This document shows positions 45,801 to 54,531 of a stretch of DNA of 64,000 nucleotides, piece by piece. How positions within the stretch are numbered: position 1 is the stretch's first letter; each line of letters begins with the position of its first letter. The stretch covers positions 39,916 to 103,915 of the forward strand of contig MWCT01000012.1 of assembly GCA_002070185.1 (NCBI GenBank), in the 5' to 3' direction. A program made the position numbers and the translations under genes. The notes beneath the pieces were generated by a model. It made no database searches and was not told where the DNA came from. It saw only the letters and a program-made list of their open reading frames with translations. The stretch is from a candidate division BRC1 bacterium ADurb.Bin183. Lineage in GTDB: Bacteria > Sumerlaeota > Sumerlaeia > MWCT01.

Positions 45801-47162
45801 CGCCCAGAAATCATTGGAGCGCATCATGGAAGACCACTCTTCCGCTGTGATTTCCTTTTCTTCCGGAGCAAGGAGATAAAAGACCTCCCGCAGGGCGTTA
45901 TACCCATAGAGGAGACCGAGGCGGCGCTCCATGAAATCGGAGATTTGCACCACGATAGGAATTTGCAAATCGAGCAAGGCAGTCAGGCGCTTTGGATTGG
46001 ATTCAAAGCTTCGGGTGACAAGTCCGGCATTATGAAGAATTTTGCGCAAACGATAGGGAGAGAGAAATTGCGAATGGTTATCGTCGGAGTCATCCTCCTC
46101 GCCGCTTCTTTGGTAATATGACAACAGGGTATCAATAACATCGTTATCTGCGAGCAAAATGCCGTTGGACGGTTTTGAGATGGGCAACCGAATATCGGTG
46201 TCTTCAAGTTTTTTCCCCAGTTGGATATTGAGGCACGCCTTGACCATGCTGGTTGTTCCGCTTTTATTAAACCATGCAAGGGCGTTTTCATAATCGCGCG
46301 CCTGAAAAAGGGAGAAACCGATGCCCCATGCGGTTTGACGGGCAAAGTCGTTATCCGGCGCGAGCGCGGCGGCGGCCTCAAATGCTTCGCGGGCATCCTC
46401 AAATCGTCCCTGCCTTAGCAGCTGATACCCCATGTTGTAATGGGGCAGGAAGGCTTCAGGGTGGGAAATTGTTGCTTGAGCAAATTCCCTCATGGCGGAT
46501 TCCAAGTCGCCTTTTCGCACAAGGAGCGTTCCATACGCTATGCGAATCGAGAGGAAGTCCGGGCCATTTTCGCGGCGTCTGGAAAGGATTTTTTCTGCTT
46601 TTTCCAATTGACCGCTGTGTTCATATACAAAGGATTGATCCAGAGCGAAGTTGGATTCAGAGCGATGCGTTTTGTATTCGGAGGCGCGGGCGATGAACAA
46701 ATCGGCGGACTTCTTAGCGCCCATGAGAATAAAAGTTCGAGCGTAAGCGCCATACAGATTCGCCATTATCGCATCATCAACAAAGGGCGCCTTGTCCCGA
46801 ATCTGGTCAAGGATGAGGTTGGCATGGGCTACCCTGCCGAACATAAGGCAGGAACGGGCATAATCTATCTGAATAGGCGCCGTTTGATGGTGCTTTGCCG
46901 CATAAGCGAGGAGTTGGTGAGATTTTTTCTGATAGCCCAACGCGCGCAGCGTTCTGGTTATCAAGAACAATATTCTCGGGTTGAAAAGGGGAAATGCGCT
47001 ATAGGCATCGCCCTTATGAGAGCGCGCGTCCTTGAATAATTTATAGATTTCCGAATAGCGATTTTCGGAAAAGAGCTGCTTTATTCTTTGTACTATTATT
47101 TCGGTCATTCTACTATTTCGTGCGTGAAATACATAAAAGATATTGCGCCTATCGGACTGCAT
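42855..47162 (-). CDS. Giant TPR protein with degenerate C39-like domain
   Basis: This 1435-residue protein consists mostly of tetratricopeptide repeats (for example EAFLPHYNMGYQLLRQGRFEDAREAFEAAAAL). Residues 320-470 differ: LADNDVIDTLLSYYQ, LSPYRLRKILHNAGLV, LLDLQIPIVVQISDF and LLYGYNALREVFYLLAP follow the outline of a peptidase C39-like fold. The catalytic Cys and His are not where the fold needs them, so it is probably inactive. No signal peptide is visible. It begins 12 bases after the tsaD stop; an inner ATG at 47108 is also possible, both with weak RBS. The role is probably as a scaffold, partner unknown. Confidence 0.75.
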   Translation of the reverse strand: MQSDRRNIFYVFHARNSRMTEIIVQRIKQLFSENRYSEIYKLFKDARSHKGDAYSAFPLFNPRILFLITRTLRALGYQKKSHQLLAYAAKHHQTAPIQIDYARSCLMFGRVAHANLILDQIRDKAPFVDDAIMANLYGAYARTFILMGAKKSADLFIARASEYKTHRSESNFALDQSFVYEHSGQLEKAEKILSRRRENGPDFLSIRIAYGTLLVRKGDLESAMREFAQATISHPEAFLPHYNMGYQLLRQGRFEDAREAFEAAAALAPDNDFARQTAWGIGFSLFQARDYENALAWFNKSGTTSMVKACLNIQLGKKLEDTDIRLPISKPSNGILLADNDVIDTLLSYYQRSGEEDDSDDNHSQFLSPYRLRKILHNAGLVTRSFESNPKRLTALLDLQIPIVVQISDFMERRLGLLYGYNALREVFYLLAPEEKEITAEEWSSMMRSNDFWALAVFPPEWQEKVQEIIPRQEDETFKLLEHAEEDVKSGNLPLAKSLLESLPPGIGRVARLRIIHDLKQQLKPSSNQDAGLRLLLKASNESEADLGFAAKAYFKAEDYPAALEVARKALRRQARGAAYLCAESALNMGLIPLALRYNAAGLSKYPSDRQLLIQRAACYRSASNQKEAFHFLRLAFESSPETPGLVRESGEIARMRGEYSIAEKYLKYAVFVDSADKKAWKSLIELYEEQFRFRSAEAAAHLAVKNNRGEVWAVEMAAAFFFRTEFYEEAADMLDENLRINPNSIPLNLLHLQLLERVGRLDDAETGFRELIKKHAGDKRLLVGLAQVLMNQNRIEEAYPLLEQALLADPDYPPTIVGMAKWYAAQNNLRTALDLIKRAMAFAKPDNETFEIFCKLCTAHNVVEEGASFLLSLGENSENTTNAGFLYEKSDQYEHALRLYHRALSQPGDHTFPLFRTAVVQNRKGEIDKARINFMEILKQSPRHFGALEGLVMMSLEIGDLTTAMNRLEELIRLYPEHDLPMFIYLDVAETWDLVPRARQFLGTLSDRTEYPERLLVIRGEIEEAGNHFDLAAQFYNEALEIDETCTPAILHLALLDIKMRNYNDALARFELFLEYQPDTPEVYFYRAKTLEKLGQKKEAFSTCLRAISFEDMDETLEMEAYDLIAEYLNTVKNKIETLESAIGEDIPNGVFTRLAEAYERKGDLKTARLFYEAGDPFNTQNLNFESLMGLVFVARQEDDFALLQAITSFVNQTMEDFKEHPENLDPLETAALYETAAIISEGDRTLEELMESISHWRAAIKIARSAWALESAAYVCRDLGEMTGEKSYFQEAMNYFREIRNPMEKTTSISPALGDVYYYLGMYNEAVREYASFFNKEEADTSLQPVFFRYLDAMEKIHSPVADITEAAQQKLEILPSSQESASYRSALQDRIFRNYIRSSQHKAALSTAISSQGFFPGIFRYVRSIFRTKPGV

Positions 47163-47174
47163 CTTGCAAGTGGA

Positions 47175-48203
47175 TTATTCAATCGGGAGGTTGACATCCG
47201 CATTGAGGGTAAGCGGCGCAAAGCGCCCCGACTGTACGAGATGAAAAGCCAGACCGGCAATCATGGCGGCGTTGTCCGTGCAGAGAATGGGCGATGGGAT
47301 ATGGAGGGCAATATGCGGAAAGCGTTTTACCGCCTCTTCGCGCAAACCTTTGTTGCACGCCACGCCTCCAACAATGGCAAGCCGCGAGACGCCGGTTTCT
47401 TTAAGCGCACGCTCTGTCTTTTGCAGGAGCGTGTCAATAACGGCAGCCTGAAACGAAGCGGCGATGTTTTTTGTATCTGTTTCGGACAAAGCCACACTGC
47501 CCTTCATTTTATCTTTCACAAACCGCACAACAGCTGTTTTGAGTCCGCTGAAGGACAAGTCGCAATTATCGTCCCTGAGACCGGGGCGCGGAAAGGCGGC
47601 GTAACGGGCGTCGCCTTGACGGCTCAGGTTATCTATAATCGGACCGCCCGGATAGCCTAACCCCAAAAATTTTGCAACTTTGTCAAACGCCTCCCCTGCC
47701 GCATCATCCAACGTCCTGCCAATGACTTTATAACTCAGCGGGCTCTGCGCTAAAATCAGGCTGCTGTGCCCTCCTGAAACTACAAGCCCGAGGAAGGGGT
47801 AATCGAAATCAGGGGATGTGGAGGGTTTGCCTTTTTCTTCAAGGAATGGGGAATAAAGGTGTGCGGCTATATGCTGGACGGGCACAAGAGGTTTTTCCAG
47901 CGACCATGCGATGGCTTTTGCCAATTCCGTCCCGACAAGCAGCGAGCCGACCAGACCGGGACCTGATGTGACCGCAACGGCGTCTATCTGCGACAAATGA
48001 AGGTTCGCCTCCTTGAGCGCTTGTTTAAGGATGGGGATGATATTGCGTATGTGCAAACGGGAGGCGAGTTCCGGCACAACACCGCCATAAGCTGAGTGGG
48101 AAGCCACCTGCGAGGCTATGATATTGGATAGGATGCGGCGACCGTTCTCAACAACAGCGCAGGAGGTTTCGTCGCAGGATGTTTCGATGCCTAGAATCAG
48201 CAT
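47175..48203 (-). CDS. tsaD: tRNA N6-adenosine threonylcarbamoyltransferase
   Basis: TsaD, with TsaB and TsaE, attaches threonylcarbamoyl to A37 of ANN-reading tRNAs. The 342-residue protein begins MLILGIETSCDETSCAVVENG and has the ASKHA-fold signatures VVPELASRLHIRN, the metal-binding histidines in VQHIAAHLYSPF, VVSGGHSSLIL and IVGGVACNKGLREE. Length is normal. tsaB and tsaE are not in this window. It is followed directly by the giant TPR gene. Confidence 0.96.
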   Translation of the reverse strand: MLILGIETSCDETSCAVVENGRRILSNIIASQVASHSAYGGVVPELASRLHIRNIIPILKQALKEANLHLSQIDAVAVTSGPGLVGSLLVGTELAKAIAWSLEKPLVPVQHIAAHLYSPFLEEKGKPSTSPDFDYPFLGLVVSGGHSSLILAQSPLSYKVIGRTLDDAAGEAFDKVAKFLGLGYPGGPIIDNLSRQGDARYAAFPRPGLRDDNCDLSFSGLKTAVVRFVKDKMKGSVALSETDTKNIAASFQAAVIDTLLQKTERALKETGVSRLAIVGGVACNKGLREEAVKRFPHIALHIPSPILCTDNAAMIAGLAFHLVQSGRFAPLTLNADVNLPIE

Positions 48204-48261
48204 TTTTTTCGCGTTCTTTCTTTTAAACCAGACTAAGACAGATTCTGATTTTTGATCAAAT

Positions 48262-48303
48262 TAAAAATATAAACGCCGGAGGCTTTTGACCTCCGGACGT
48301 TTT
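48262..48303 (-). terminator. Rho-independent terminator after rplQ
   Basis: CCGGAGG (48276-48282) pairs with CCTCCGG (48290-48296), extended by AACG/CGTT with one bulged base. On the minus strand a T-rich run follows. It lies 25 bases past the rplQ stop and probably ends the ribosomal block. Confidence 0.85.
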
Positions 48304-48327
48304 AATAAGAGTTATATCTTTTTGGTA

Positions 48328-48744
48328 TCATGCATTGGGAAGAAGAGGGCGGCGTCTTTGCTTTTTCTTTTTCACCATCTCTTTTTCTTTCATCTCCACC
48401 AGTTCAATAAAAGCCATCGGCGCGGAGTCGCCGGGGCGGAAGTTGCCTTTGATGATGCGGGTATAACCGCCGGGGCGATCGCTAAAACGCGGAGCGACTT
48501 CCTCGAATAATTTATGCACGGCTTCTTTTTTCCCGAGCCTGTTAAAGGCAAGGCGGCGGGAGGCAAGGTCGCCCTTTTTGCCGAGTGTTATCAGCCGTTC
48601 AATGAAAGGGCGGAGATTTTTAGCTTTGGCAACGGTGGTCTGGATGCGCTCATCGCGAATGAGCGAAGATGCGAGATTGCGCATCAGGGCTTTGCGGTGT
48701 GCCGTAGTTCTATTGAGTTTGCTTTTTATTTTTTGGTGCCTCAT
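48328..48744 (-). CDS. rplQ: 50S ribosomal protein L17
   Basis: The 138-residue protein starts [24 protein letters not shown], the conserved bL17 opening, and ends with a basic tail [15 protein letters not shown]17 binds domain III of 23S rRNA near the peptide exit tunnel. It is the last gene of the alpha operon, 29 bases after rpoA, with the terminator just beyond. Confidence 0.97.
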   Translation of the reverse strand: MRHQKIKSKLNRTTAHRKALMRNLASSLIRDERIQTTVAKAKNLRPFIERLITLGKKGDLASRRLAFNRLGKKEAVHKLFEEVAPRFSDRPGGYTRIIKGNFRPGDSAPMAFIELVEMKEKEMVKKKKQRRRPLLPNA

Positions 48745-48773
48745 TTATGCCACTCCATTCTCAATTTAGTGGA

Positions 48774-49802
48774 TTATTCTTCTTTATCTTTATCTTTGGC
48801 GGGCAAGTTCGTGGGAAGTCCCCGTTCATCCAGCCTCATGTTGAAAGAAAGCCCCATGTCCTTGAGGATATTTTTAATCTCGTTGAGAGATTTGCGTCCG
48901 AAATTGCGATACTTGAGCATATCCGCTTCGCTTTTTTGAATAAGGTCGCGGATGGTTTTGATGCCGGCGGCTTCGAGGCAGTTGAAGGAGCGTACGGAGA
49001 GTTCCAATTCCTCGATGCTCTTTTCGAGTTTCTCCTCGAGTTCCATGATGGGTGTGATTTCTTCTTCTTCTTCTTTGAATGTTTCCACCTGTTTTTGTTC
49101 TTCTTCGAAACGGATGAAGAGGGAAAGGTGGTCGCGGAGGATAAGCCCGGCGTAGCTGATGGCTTCCTCCGGGCGGACGCTGCCGTTTGTCCAGATTTCG
49201 ATAATCAGGCGGTCATAATCGGTGCGCTGCGCCAGACGCGCATTTTCCACCTTGTATTTGACGTTGAGTATGGGCGTAAAGATGGCATCGAGTGGGATCA
49301 AACCCTTGTCATCGTCTTCGATGGTTTTATTTTCTGCGGCGGGGCAATACCCGCGCCCTTGCGCGATTTTGACTTCCATCTTGACTCTGGCGCCTCGAGA
49401 GAGGGTCATAAGATGTATATCGGGATTTAGAATCTCGATATGCTCGTTGAGTTCAAAGTCAGCGCCAGTGACGTCCTTTTGTCCTTTGACATCCAGATAA
49501 ATCATGGTGGAGAGTTTGTTGCCCAGCATCTTAAACCGTACTGATTTCAGGTTGAGAATCAGTTCCTGGATATCTTCTTTCATGCCGTCAATGACATGAT
49601 ATTCATGTGGCACGCCTTCAATCCGAAGCGAGACCGGAGCAGCGCCTTGAATAGAGGAAAGAAGGACGCGTCGGATGGAATTGCCGAGTGTGACGCCGAA
49701 TCCGGGTTCAAAAGGCTCGGCAAAGAATTTCCCGTAATACTCGGTTAGGCTTTCGCGGTCGCAGTAAAGCCGGCTTGGAACTACAAGCGGTTTTAATTCC
49801 AT
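48774..49802 (-). CDS. rpoA: RNA polymerase alpha subunit
   Basis: The 342-residue subunit has the N-terminal assembly domain (to about residue 235; LGNSIRRVLLSSIQGAAPVSLRIEG) and the C-terminal DNA-binding domain (about 260-325; FNCLEAAGIKTIRDLIQKSE and YRNFGRKSLNEIK). An acidic linker with runs of Glu joins them. It nucleates RNA polymerase assembly and contacts UP elements and activators. AAAGGGGG precedes the ATG. Confidence 0.97.
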   Translation of the reverse strand: MELKPLVVPSRLYCDRESLTEYYGKFFAEPFEPGFGVTLGNSIRRVLLSSIQGAAPVSLRIEGVPHEYHVIDGMKEDIQELILNLKSVRFKMLGNKLSTMIYLDVKGQKDVTGADFELNEHIEILNPDIHLMTLSRGARVKMEVKIAQGRGYCPAAENKTIEDDDKGLIPLDAIFTPILNVKYKVENARLAQRTDYDRLIIEIWTNGSVRPEEAISYAGLILRDHLSLFIRFEEEQKQVETFKEEEEEITPIMELEEKLEKSIEELELSVRSFNCLEAAGIKTIRDLIQKSEADMLKYRNFGRKSLNEIKNILKDMGLSFNMRLDERGLPTNLPAKDKDKEE

Positions 49803-49838
49803 AAAAAACTACCCCCTTTAGGGTAAGTGAATATCCGG

Positions 49839-50468
49839 TTATTTGGAATAAAGTTCGATAATAATCTGTTCCTGAATATCCGAGGGGATGTCCTCCCTTG
49901 CGGGGATGGTTGTGATTTTGCCCTTGAACATTTCAGGGATATATTCAAGCCAGGGGACGCGTCCGGTTTTATCCATTTGTTCGATGGAAGCAAGCACGTT
50001 TTTGGTCTGGCGCAGTTTTTCTTCAATGGAGACCTCCTCGCCCACGGAGAGGCGATAGGATGGGATATCCACTTTTTTGCCGTTAACCAGGATGTGCCCA
50101 TGGCGGACGAGTTGCCGCGCGGCTCGGCGAGAGGGGGCAAAGCCCAGCCGGTAAACAATGTTATCAAGGCGGCGTTCAAGGAGTTGCATAAGGACTGTGC
50201 CTGTGACGCCCCGCAAACGGTCTGCGGTCTGGAAGCATCGGCGGAACTGGCGTTCAAGGAGACCGTAAATGCGTTTGGCGCGCTGTTTTTCGCGCAGCTG
50301 AACGCCGTAGGTGCTTAATTTGCGCGTTCCCGCCTGTCCATGCTGTCCGGGAGGATAGCTGCGGCGCTCGACTGCGCATTTGGCGGTCTGGCAGCGGTCG
50401 CCTTTCAGGTATAATTTTTTCCCTTCGCGCCGGCATAATCGGCATACTGGTCCAATATAACGAGCCAC
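49839..50468 (-). CDS. rpsD: 30S ribosomal protein S4
   Basis: The 209-residue S4 is the zinc-binding (C+) form, with Cys9, Cys12, Cys26 and Cys31 at the N-terminus (VCRLC and RCQTAKC). The S4 RNA-binding domain follows (LERRLDNIVYRLGFAPSRRAARQLVRHGHILVN). It is an early assembly protein that binds the 5' domain of 16S rRNA, and in many bacteria it represses its own operon; no binding site was identified here. Confidence 0.97.
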   Translation of the reverse strand: MARYIGPVCRLCRREGKKLYLKGDRCQTAKCAVERRSYPPGQHGQAGTRKLSTYGVQLREKQRAKRIYGLLERQFRRCFQTADRLRGVTGTVLMQLLERRLDNIVYRLGFAPSRRAARQLVRHGHILVNGKKVDIPSYRLSVGEEVSIEEKLRQTKNVLASIEQMDKTGRVPWLEYIPEMFKGKITTIPAREDIPSDIQEQIIIELYSK

Positions 50469-50520
50469 GTAGTCTTTTCCTCCTGCTTGTGTATAAGCTA
50501 AAAAATATAGTTGAACATAA

Positions 50521-50913
50521 TCAAACCCGCCGTTGTTTTGGCGGTCTGCACCCGTTATGGGGAATGGGTGTCACATCTTTGATGACTGTGATTTCCAGAC
50601 CGACGGACTGCAGGGCGCGGATGGCGGATTCGCGTCCGGAGCCGGGACCTTTGACATAAATTTCGACAGAGCGCAATCCGTTTTCAATGGCTTTTTTGGC
50701 GCAGTTTTCCGCCGCAACCTGAGCGGCGAAAGGTGTGCTTTTACGGCTGCCTTTGAAACCGGAACTTCCCGCCGTTGCCCATGATATCGTGTTTCCTTGT
50801 TTATCGGAAATGGTGATAATGGTATTATTAAAGGAAGCCTGGATGTGGACGACTCCGTTGGCGATAGCCTTTTTAACTTTCTTTTTGACTTTTTTCTGTT
50901 TGGGACCAGCCAT
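50521..50913 (-). CDS. rpsK: 30S ribosomal protein S11
   Basis: The 130-residue protein has the uS11 core [24 protein letters not shown] and the C-terminal [17 protein letters not shown]. It sits on the platform of the small subunit near the mRNA exit site. The N-terminus is very lysine-rich ([12 protein letters not shown]). RBS AGGAGA precedes the ATG. It lies between rpsM and rpsD as usual. Confidence 0.97.
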   Translation of the reverse strand: MAGPKQKKVKKKVKKAIANGVVHIQASFNNTIITISDKQGNTISWATAGSSGFKGSRKSTPFAAQVAAENCAKKAIENGLRSVEIYVKGPGSGRESAIRALQSVGLEITVIKDVTPIPHNGCRPPKQRRV

Positions 50914-50960
50914 TAAATTTCTCCTGTTAATCTTATCGGGTGAATAAATCTTTATCCAAA

Positions 50961-51347
50961 TCAGGTTTTAGCGGTTGCTTTTTTCTTGCCGGGGATGGCG
51001 GCGCTGCGCCCTTTGCGGGTGCGGGCGTTTGTTTTGGTTCTCTGTCCATGGCAAGGCAAACCTTTGCGATGGCGCAATCCTCGATAGCATCCGATATCCA
51101 TGAGGCGTTTGATATTTTGCTGGATTTCGCGGCGCAGATCGCCCTCCACTTTGAAACCGCTGTTCATGATAACGGCGCTGATGCGGCGAACTTCTTCTTC
51201 GCTCAAATCTTTGACGCGGGTGTTGATGTCCACATTGGCGGTGGCAAGAATCTTTTTTGACATAGTCAGACCGATGCCGAAGATGTAGGTCAAACCGATT
51301 TCAACACGTTTTGTCCGGGGTAAATCCACACCTGCTATACGAGCCAA
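50961..51347 (-). CDS. rpsM: 30S ribosomal protein S13
   Basis: The 128-residue protein begins [26 protein letters not shown] and contains [26 protein letters not shown], the uS13 C-terminal region that contacts the P-site tRNA and the L5 bridge. The RBS GGGAGG precedes the ATG. It follows rpmJ in the alpha operon. Confidence 0.97.
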   Translation of the reverse strand: MARIAGVDLPRTKRVEIGLTYIFGIGLTMSKKILATANVDINTRVKDLSEEEVRRISAVIMNSGFKVEGDLRREIQQNIKRLMDIGCYRGLRHRKGLPCHGQRTKTNARTRKGRSAAIPGKKKATAKT

Positions 51348-51417
51348 CTTTGCATACCTCCCTCAAGTTTAGACGTTTCCTCCGAAGTCTCGATAGAGAA
51401 TCGGCGGGGTGATAACA

Positions 51418-51531
51418 TTATCCCTGGCGCTGTTTGTGCCGGGGATTTTCACAGATAACGCGAATGACGCCTTTGCGCCGCACAATCTTGCATTTTTTGC
51501 AGATTCTTTTTATTGATGCCCTGACTTTCAC
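51418..51531 (-). CDS. rpmJ: 50S ribosomal protein L36
   Basis: This 37-residue gene starts with GTG at 51531 and ends with TAA at 51418. AGGAG lies about ten bases upstream of the start. The translation reads [20 protein letters not shown] and then [17 protein letters not shown]. Cys11, Cys14, Cys27 and His32 form the zinc site, so this is the zinc-binding form. It binds 23S rRNA near the L7/L12 stalk base. Its place between infA and rpsM is the usual one. Confidence 0.96.
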   Translation of the reverse strand: MKVRASIKRICKKCKIVRRKGVIRVICENPRHKQRQG

Positions 51532-51554
51532 TGTTTATACGCTCCTGAAAAAGT

Positions 51555-51773
51555 TCATTTGTGGCGGTAAATAATGCGTCCCCGGGAGAGGTCATAGGGC
51601 GATAATTCCACGCTGACTTTATCCCCCGGCAAAATGCGGATGAAACGCATTCTCATCTTTCCTGAAATATGGGCAAGAATTTTCATTCCATTTTCCAGTT
51701 CGACATTAAACATGGCGTTGGGAAGAGTTTCAAGAACGGTTCCAACGATTTCGATGGTTTTTTCTTTACCCAT
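51555..51773 (-). CDS. infA: Translation initiation factor IF-1
   Basis: The 72-residue OB-fold protein begins [22 protein letters not shown] and has [25 protein letters not shown], typical of IF-1, which blocks the A site during initiation. I use the ATG at 51773 because it gives the standard length; a TTG three codons earlier is possible. Neither has a clear RBS. The 119-base gap to map contains TTGACT but no convincing -10 sequence. Confidence 0.95.
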   Translation of the reverse strand: MGKEKTIEIVGTVLETLPNAMFNVELENGMKILAHISGKMRMRFIRILPGDKVSVELSPYDLSRGRIIYRHK

Positions 51774-51892
51774 AGAGGACAAATATTTTCCGAAAACAGC
51801 CTTTTCTTACTATCAACTAATACACAAATGTGGAGAATCTTTTTTCTATCAAAACAAAGTCAAGCAAAAATTTTTGAAACTTTTAAAAATTT

Positions 51893-52654
51893 TCAAAGGG
51901 TCAGGATATCCGGGTCTGCATCGGTAATAAGCACGGTATGCTCAAAATGCGCGGATCTTTTACCGTCTGCCGTGATGACTGTCCACCCATCCTGCAACGT
52001 TTTAGTTTCCCAATCGCCCGCGTTGACCATTGTTTCGAGGGCGAAAACCATGCCTTTTTTGAGACGCGGTCCTGTCCCCGCCATCCCGAAATTGGGAATT
52101 TGGGGCGATTCATGGAGGCGTCTGCCGATGCCATGTCCGGTGTATTCTCTGACAACGTTAAATCCGGCATCTTCTGCGGTTTTCTGGATGGCGTGGCTGA
52201 TATCGCCGAGGCGGTTGCCGGCGCGCGCCTCCTTGATGCAATTATCCAGAGCCGCCTTTGTGGCATCCATAAGCCTTTGGGATTCGTCATCGGCAATACC
52301 GACGGCGACGGTGACTGCCATGTCCGAATAAAAGCTTTTATACAGAATGCCGAAATCGAGTTTGATAATATCTCCCGATTTCAGAATTCGTTTTGCAGAG
52401 GGGATGCCGTGTACAACTTCGTTATTGATGGAGGCGCAAAGCGATGCTGGATACCCTCTGTAACCGAGAAAAGCCGGTTGAACTCTTTTTTCATTGAGCA
52501 AATTCCGGGCGGCAAGTTCGAGGTCCCAAGTTGTCAGACCCGGTTTTACCTGTTGGGACAATTCGTTCAGGATTTCTTTCAGGATCTGCCCGCCGGCGCG
52601 CATGATTTCAATTTCTGAGTTTGTTTTTATCTCTATGCGCGAATCGTCAGACAA
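51893..52654 (-). CDS. map: Methionine aminopeptidase, type I
   Basis: This 253-residue enzyme removes the initiator Met from new proteins. The five metal ligands are visible: Asp in KLDFGILYKSF, Asp in YSDMAVTV, His in YTGHGIGRRLHE, Glu in FALETMVNAG and Glu in FEHTVLIT. The start is a TTG at 52654 with GAAGGGG upstream; no in-frame ATG would leave an intact N-terminus. It follows secY directly; the adk gene often found between them is absent. Confidence 0.95.
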   Translation of the reverse strand: MSDDSRIEIKTNSEIEIMRAGGQILKEILNELSQQVKPGLTTWDLELAARNLLNEKRVQPAFLGYRGYPASLCASINNEVVHGIPSAKRILKSGDIIKLDFGILYKSFYSDMAVTVAVGIADDESQRLMDATKAALDNCIKEARAGNRLGDISHAIQKTAEDAGFNVVREYTGHGIGRRLHESPQIPNFGMAGTGPRLKKGMVFALETMVNAGDWETKTLQDGWTVITADGKRSAHFEHTVLITDADPDILTL

Positions 52655-52696
52655 ATATTGCAGTCCCCTTCCGGTTCGAATTCACACTAAAATGTT

Positions 52697-54085
52697 CTAC
52701 CATCGTCCGCGGGTTGATTTTTTGATGCTGAAGCCGTCGTAATGGCGCATTAGGAGATGAGATTCAACTTGCTTCATGGTGTCAAGAAAAACGTCCACGA
52801 CGATAATCAAACCTACTCCGCCGATGAGGTCGGTCAATACGTAAGGAACGCGATAGGACACGTTCAAAATCATGGGCAGCACGGCAACGCCTGTCAGGAA
52901 TATGGCGCCCAATAAGGTAATTCTTGTCAGGACAAAATCAATATAATCGGATGTGGGCTTGCCGGGGCGGCGACCGGGGATGAACGCGCCGTATTTTTTG
53001 AGATTTTCCGCAGTGTCCACTGGGTTGAATGTGATGGCTGTGTAGAAATAGCAGAAGAAGATGGTCAGGATTGTGTATAGGACCAAGTAGATATTAACGG
53101 AGCGCAGAAGGAGAAATACGCCGGTCAGCTGGAGTCCTAACAAAGAGTAAAGATTATGGTCGGAATCTATTTGGAACCAGTTGCTCAAACCAGAAAAGAA
53201 CCCGCCGCCGCCGAAGCCGATCATGGATAGGATTAAGCCGGGGAAGCTTAAGATGGCTGAGGAGAAGATGACGGGGATAACGCCTGCTTGGTTGACTTTA
53301 AGTGGGAGGTAGGTTGTGCTTCCGCTCATGGTGCGGCGTCCGACTATTTTTTTAGCATGTTGGATGGGTATTTTGCGCGCGCCGTCGTGAATCATGATAA
53401 TGAAAACGGTAAGGATGATGAAAAGGGCTAGGACAACCAGAACCCACAAAGGTCTCAATTGACCCTGATGCACCATGCCAAGGGTCATGTTGATGTCCAT
53501 GGGGTAGCTAGCCATGATGCCGATGGCGATGATGATGGATATTCCGTTCCCGATGCCGTTTTCGGTTATTTTTTCACCGAGCCACATAACGAGCGTAGTG
53601 CCGGCGGTCATGGCGATCATGGTGATGAATATGAATATGAGTTTGTGTTCGACGAGTGTGGTGAGGTTCATGCGCAGCATAAATAGGGCGATGCCCATAG
53701 ACTGGAATGCGGCGATGGCAACGGTGCCGTAGCGGGTGTATTGATTGATTTTTTTATGTCCGATTTCGCCTTCTTTGGCGATTTTTTCAAGGTAGGGCCA
53801 GACGACCATGAGGAGCTGGATGATGATGGAGGCTGTGATGTATGGCATGACGCCGAGGGCAAAGACGGTCATATTGCGGAAGGCGCGTCCGCTGAACATG
53901 TCTATGATGTTGACAAGCCCTTGCGCGCCGAAGCGCTGAGTCCAGAAATTGGACATGGCGTCGGCGTCAACGAAGGGGATGGGGACGTGGCAGCCGAAAC
54001 GGTGTACGATAATAATGAAAAGGGTAAAAAAAACCTTTTTCTTCAAATCAGGAATTTTGAAAATGTTTCCAAAGGTCTTTAACAT
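52697..54085 (-). CDS. secY: Protein translocase subunit SecY
   Basis: The 462-residue channel protein has ten transmembrane helices and begins FGNIFKIPDLKKKVFFTL. The signatures FVDADAMS, NIIDMFSGRAFRNMTVFALGVMPYITASI and GRRTMSGSTTYLPLKVNQAGVIPVIFSS are typical of SecY. It forms the export channel with SecE and SecG. Its ATG overlaps the rplO stop by seven bases, coupling Sec channel and ribosome synthesis. Confidence 0.97.
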   Translation of the reverse strand: MLKTFGNIFKIPDLKKKVFFTLFIIIVHRFGCHVPIPFVDADAMSNFWTQRFGAQGLVNIIDMFSGRAFRNMTVFALGVMPYITASIIIQLLMVVWPYLEKIAKEGEIGHKKINQYTRYGTVAIAAFQSMGIALFMLRMNLTTLVEHKLIFIFITMIAMTAGTTLVMWLGEKITENGIGNGISIIIAIGIMASYPMDINMTLGMVHQGQLRPLWVLVVLALFIILTVFIIMIHDGARKIPIQHAKKIVGRRTMSGSTTYLPLKVNQAGVIPVIFSSAILSFPGLILSMIGFGGGGFFSGLSNWFQIDSDHNLYSLLGLQLTGVFLLLRSVNIYLVLYTILTIFFCYFYTAITFNPVDTAENLKKYGAFIPGRRPGKPTSDYIDFVLTRITLLGAIFLTGVAVLPMILNVSYRVPYVLTDLIGGVGLIIVVDVFLDTMKQVESHLLMRHYDGFSIKKSTRGRW

Positions 54086-54531
54086 TGAATGACCTCACAT
54101 TTCCCGCCTTTGGCTTGAATTTTATTTTTGGCTGTTTTTGAAAACGCCTGCGCTTTGACAACAAAGGTTTTGGTCAAATCGCCCTGTCCGAGGATTTTAA
54201 TCCGGGTCTCAGAGTTGTGGATGATGCCGGCTTCTTTGAGGGTTTCGGGGGTGATTTCTGCGCCGGATTCGAAAAGGGCTTCAAGGGTTTTGAGGTTAAC
54301 GGGGGTGAATTCTTTACGGAAAATCTTGTTCGAAAAACCTCTTTTTGGAAGGAGACGAGCGAGGGGCATCTGTCCGCCTTCAAAGTGTGTGCGTTTTTTG
54401 GATCCGGAACGGGACTGGGCGCCTTTGTTGCCGCGTCCGGAAGTGCGTCCGTAACCGGAGCTTTCGCCGCGTCCAACGCGTTTCTTTTTGTCGTAACGTC
54501 CCGGGTCGCCGGGGACTTGATGGATTCTCAT
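54079..54531 (-). CDS. rplO: 50S ribosomal protein L15
   Basis: The 150-residue protein has the glycine-rich N-terminal tail (KRVGRGESSGYGRTSGRGNKGAQSR) and a uL15 C-terminal domain (VVKAQAFSKTAKNKIQAKGGKCEVI). It is a late-assembly 23S rRNA-binding protein. It overlaps rpmD by four bases and secY by seven. Confidence 0.97.
   Translation of the reverse strand: MRIHQVPGDPGRYDKKKRVGRGESSGYGRTSGRGNKGAQSRSGSKKRTHFEGGQMPLARLLPKRGFSNKIFRKEFTPVNLKTLEALFESGAEITPETLKEAGIIHNSETRIKILGQGDLTKTFVVKAQAFSKTAKNKIQAKGGKCEVIQC

Noticed and set aside
46440..47039. 199-codon plus-strand open frame opposite the TPR gene
   Set aside because: A shadow of the minus-strand TPR coding sequence, with no family features.
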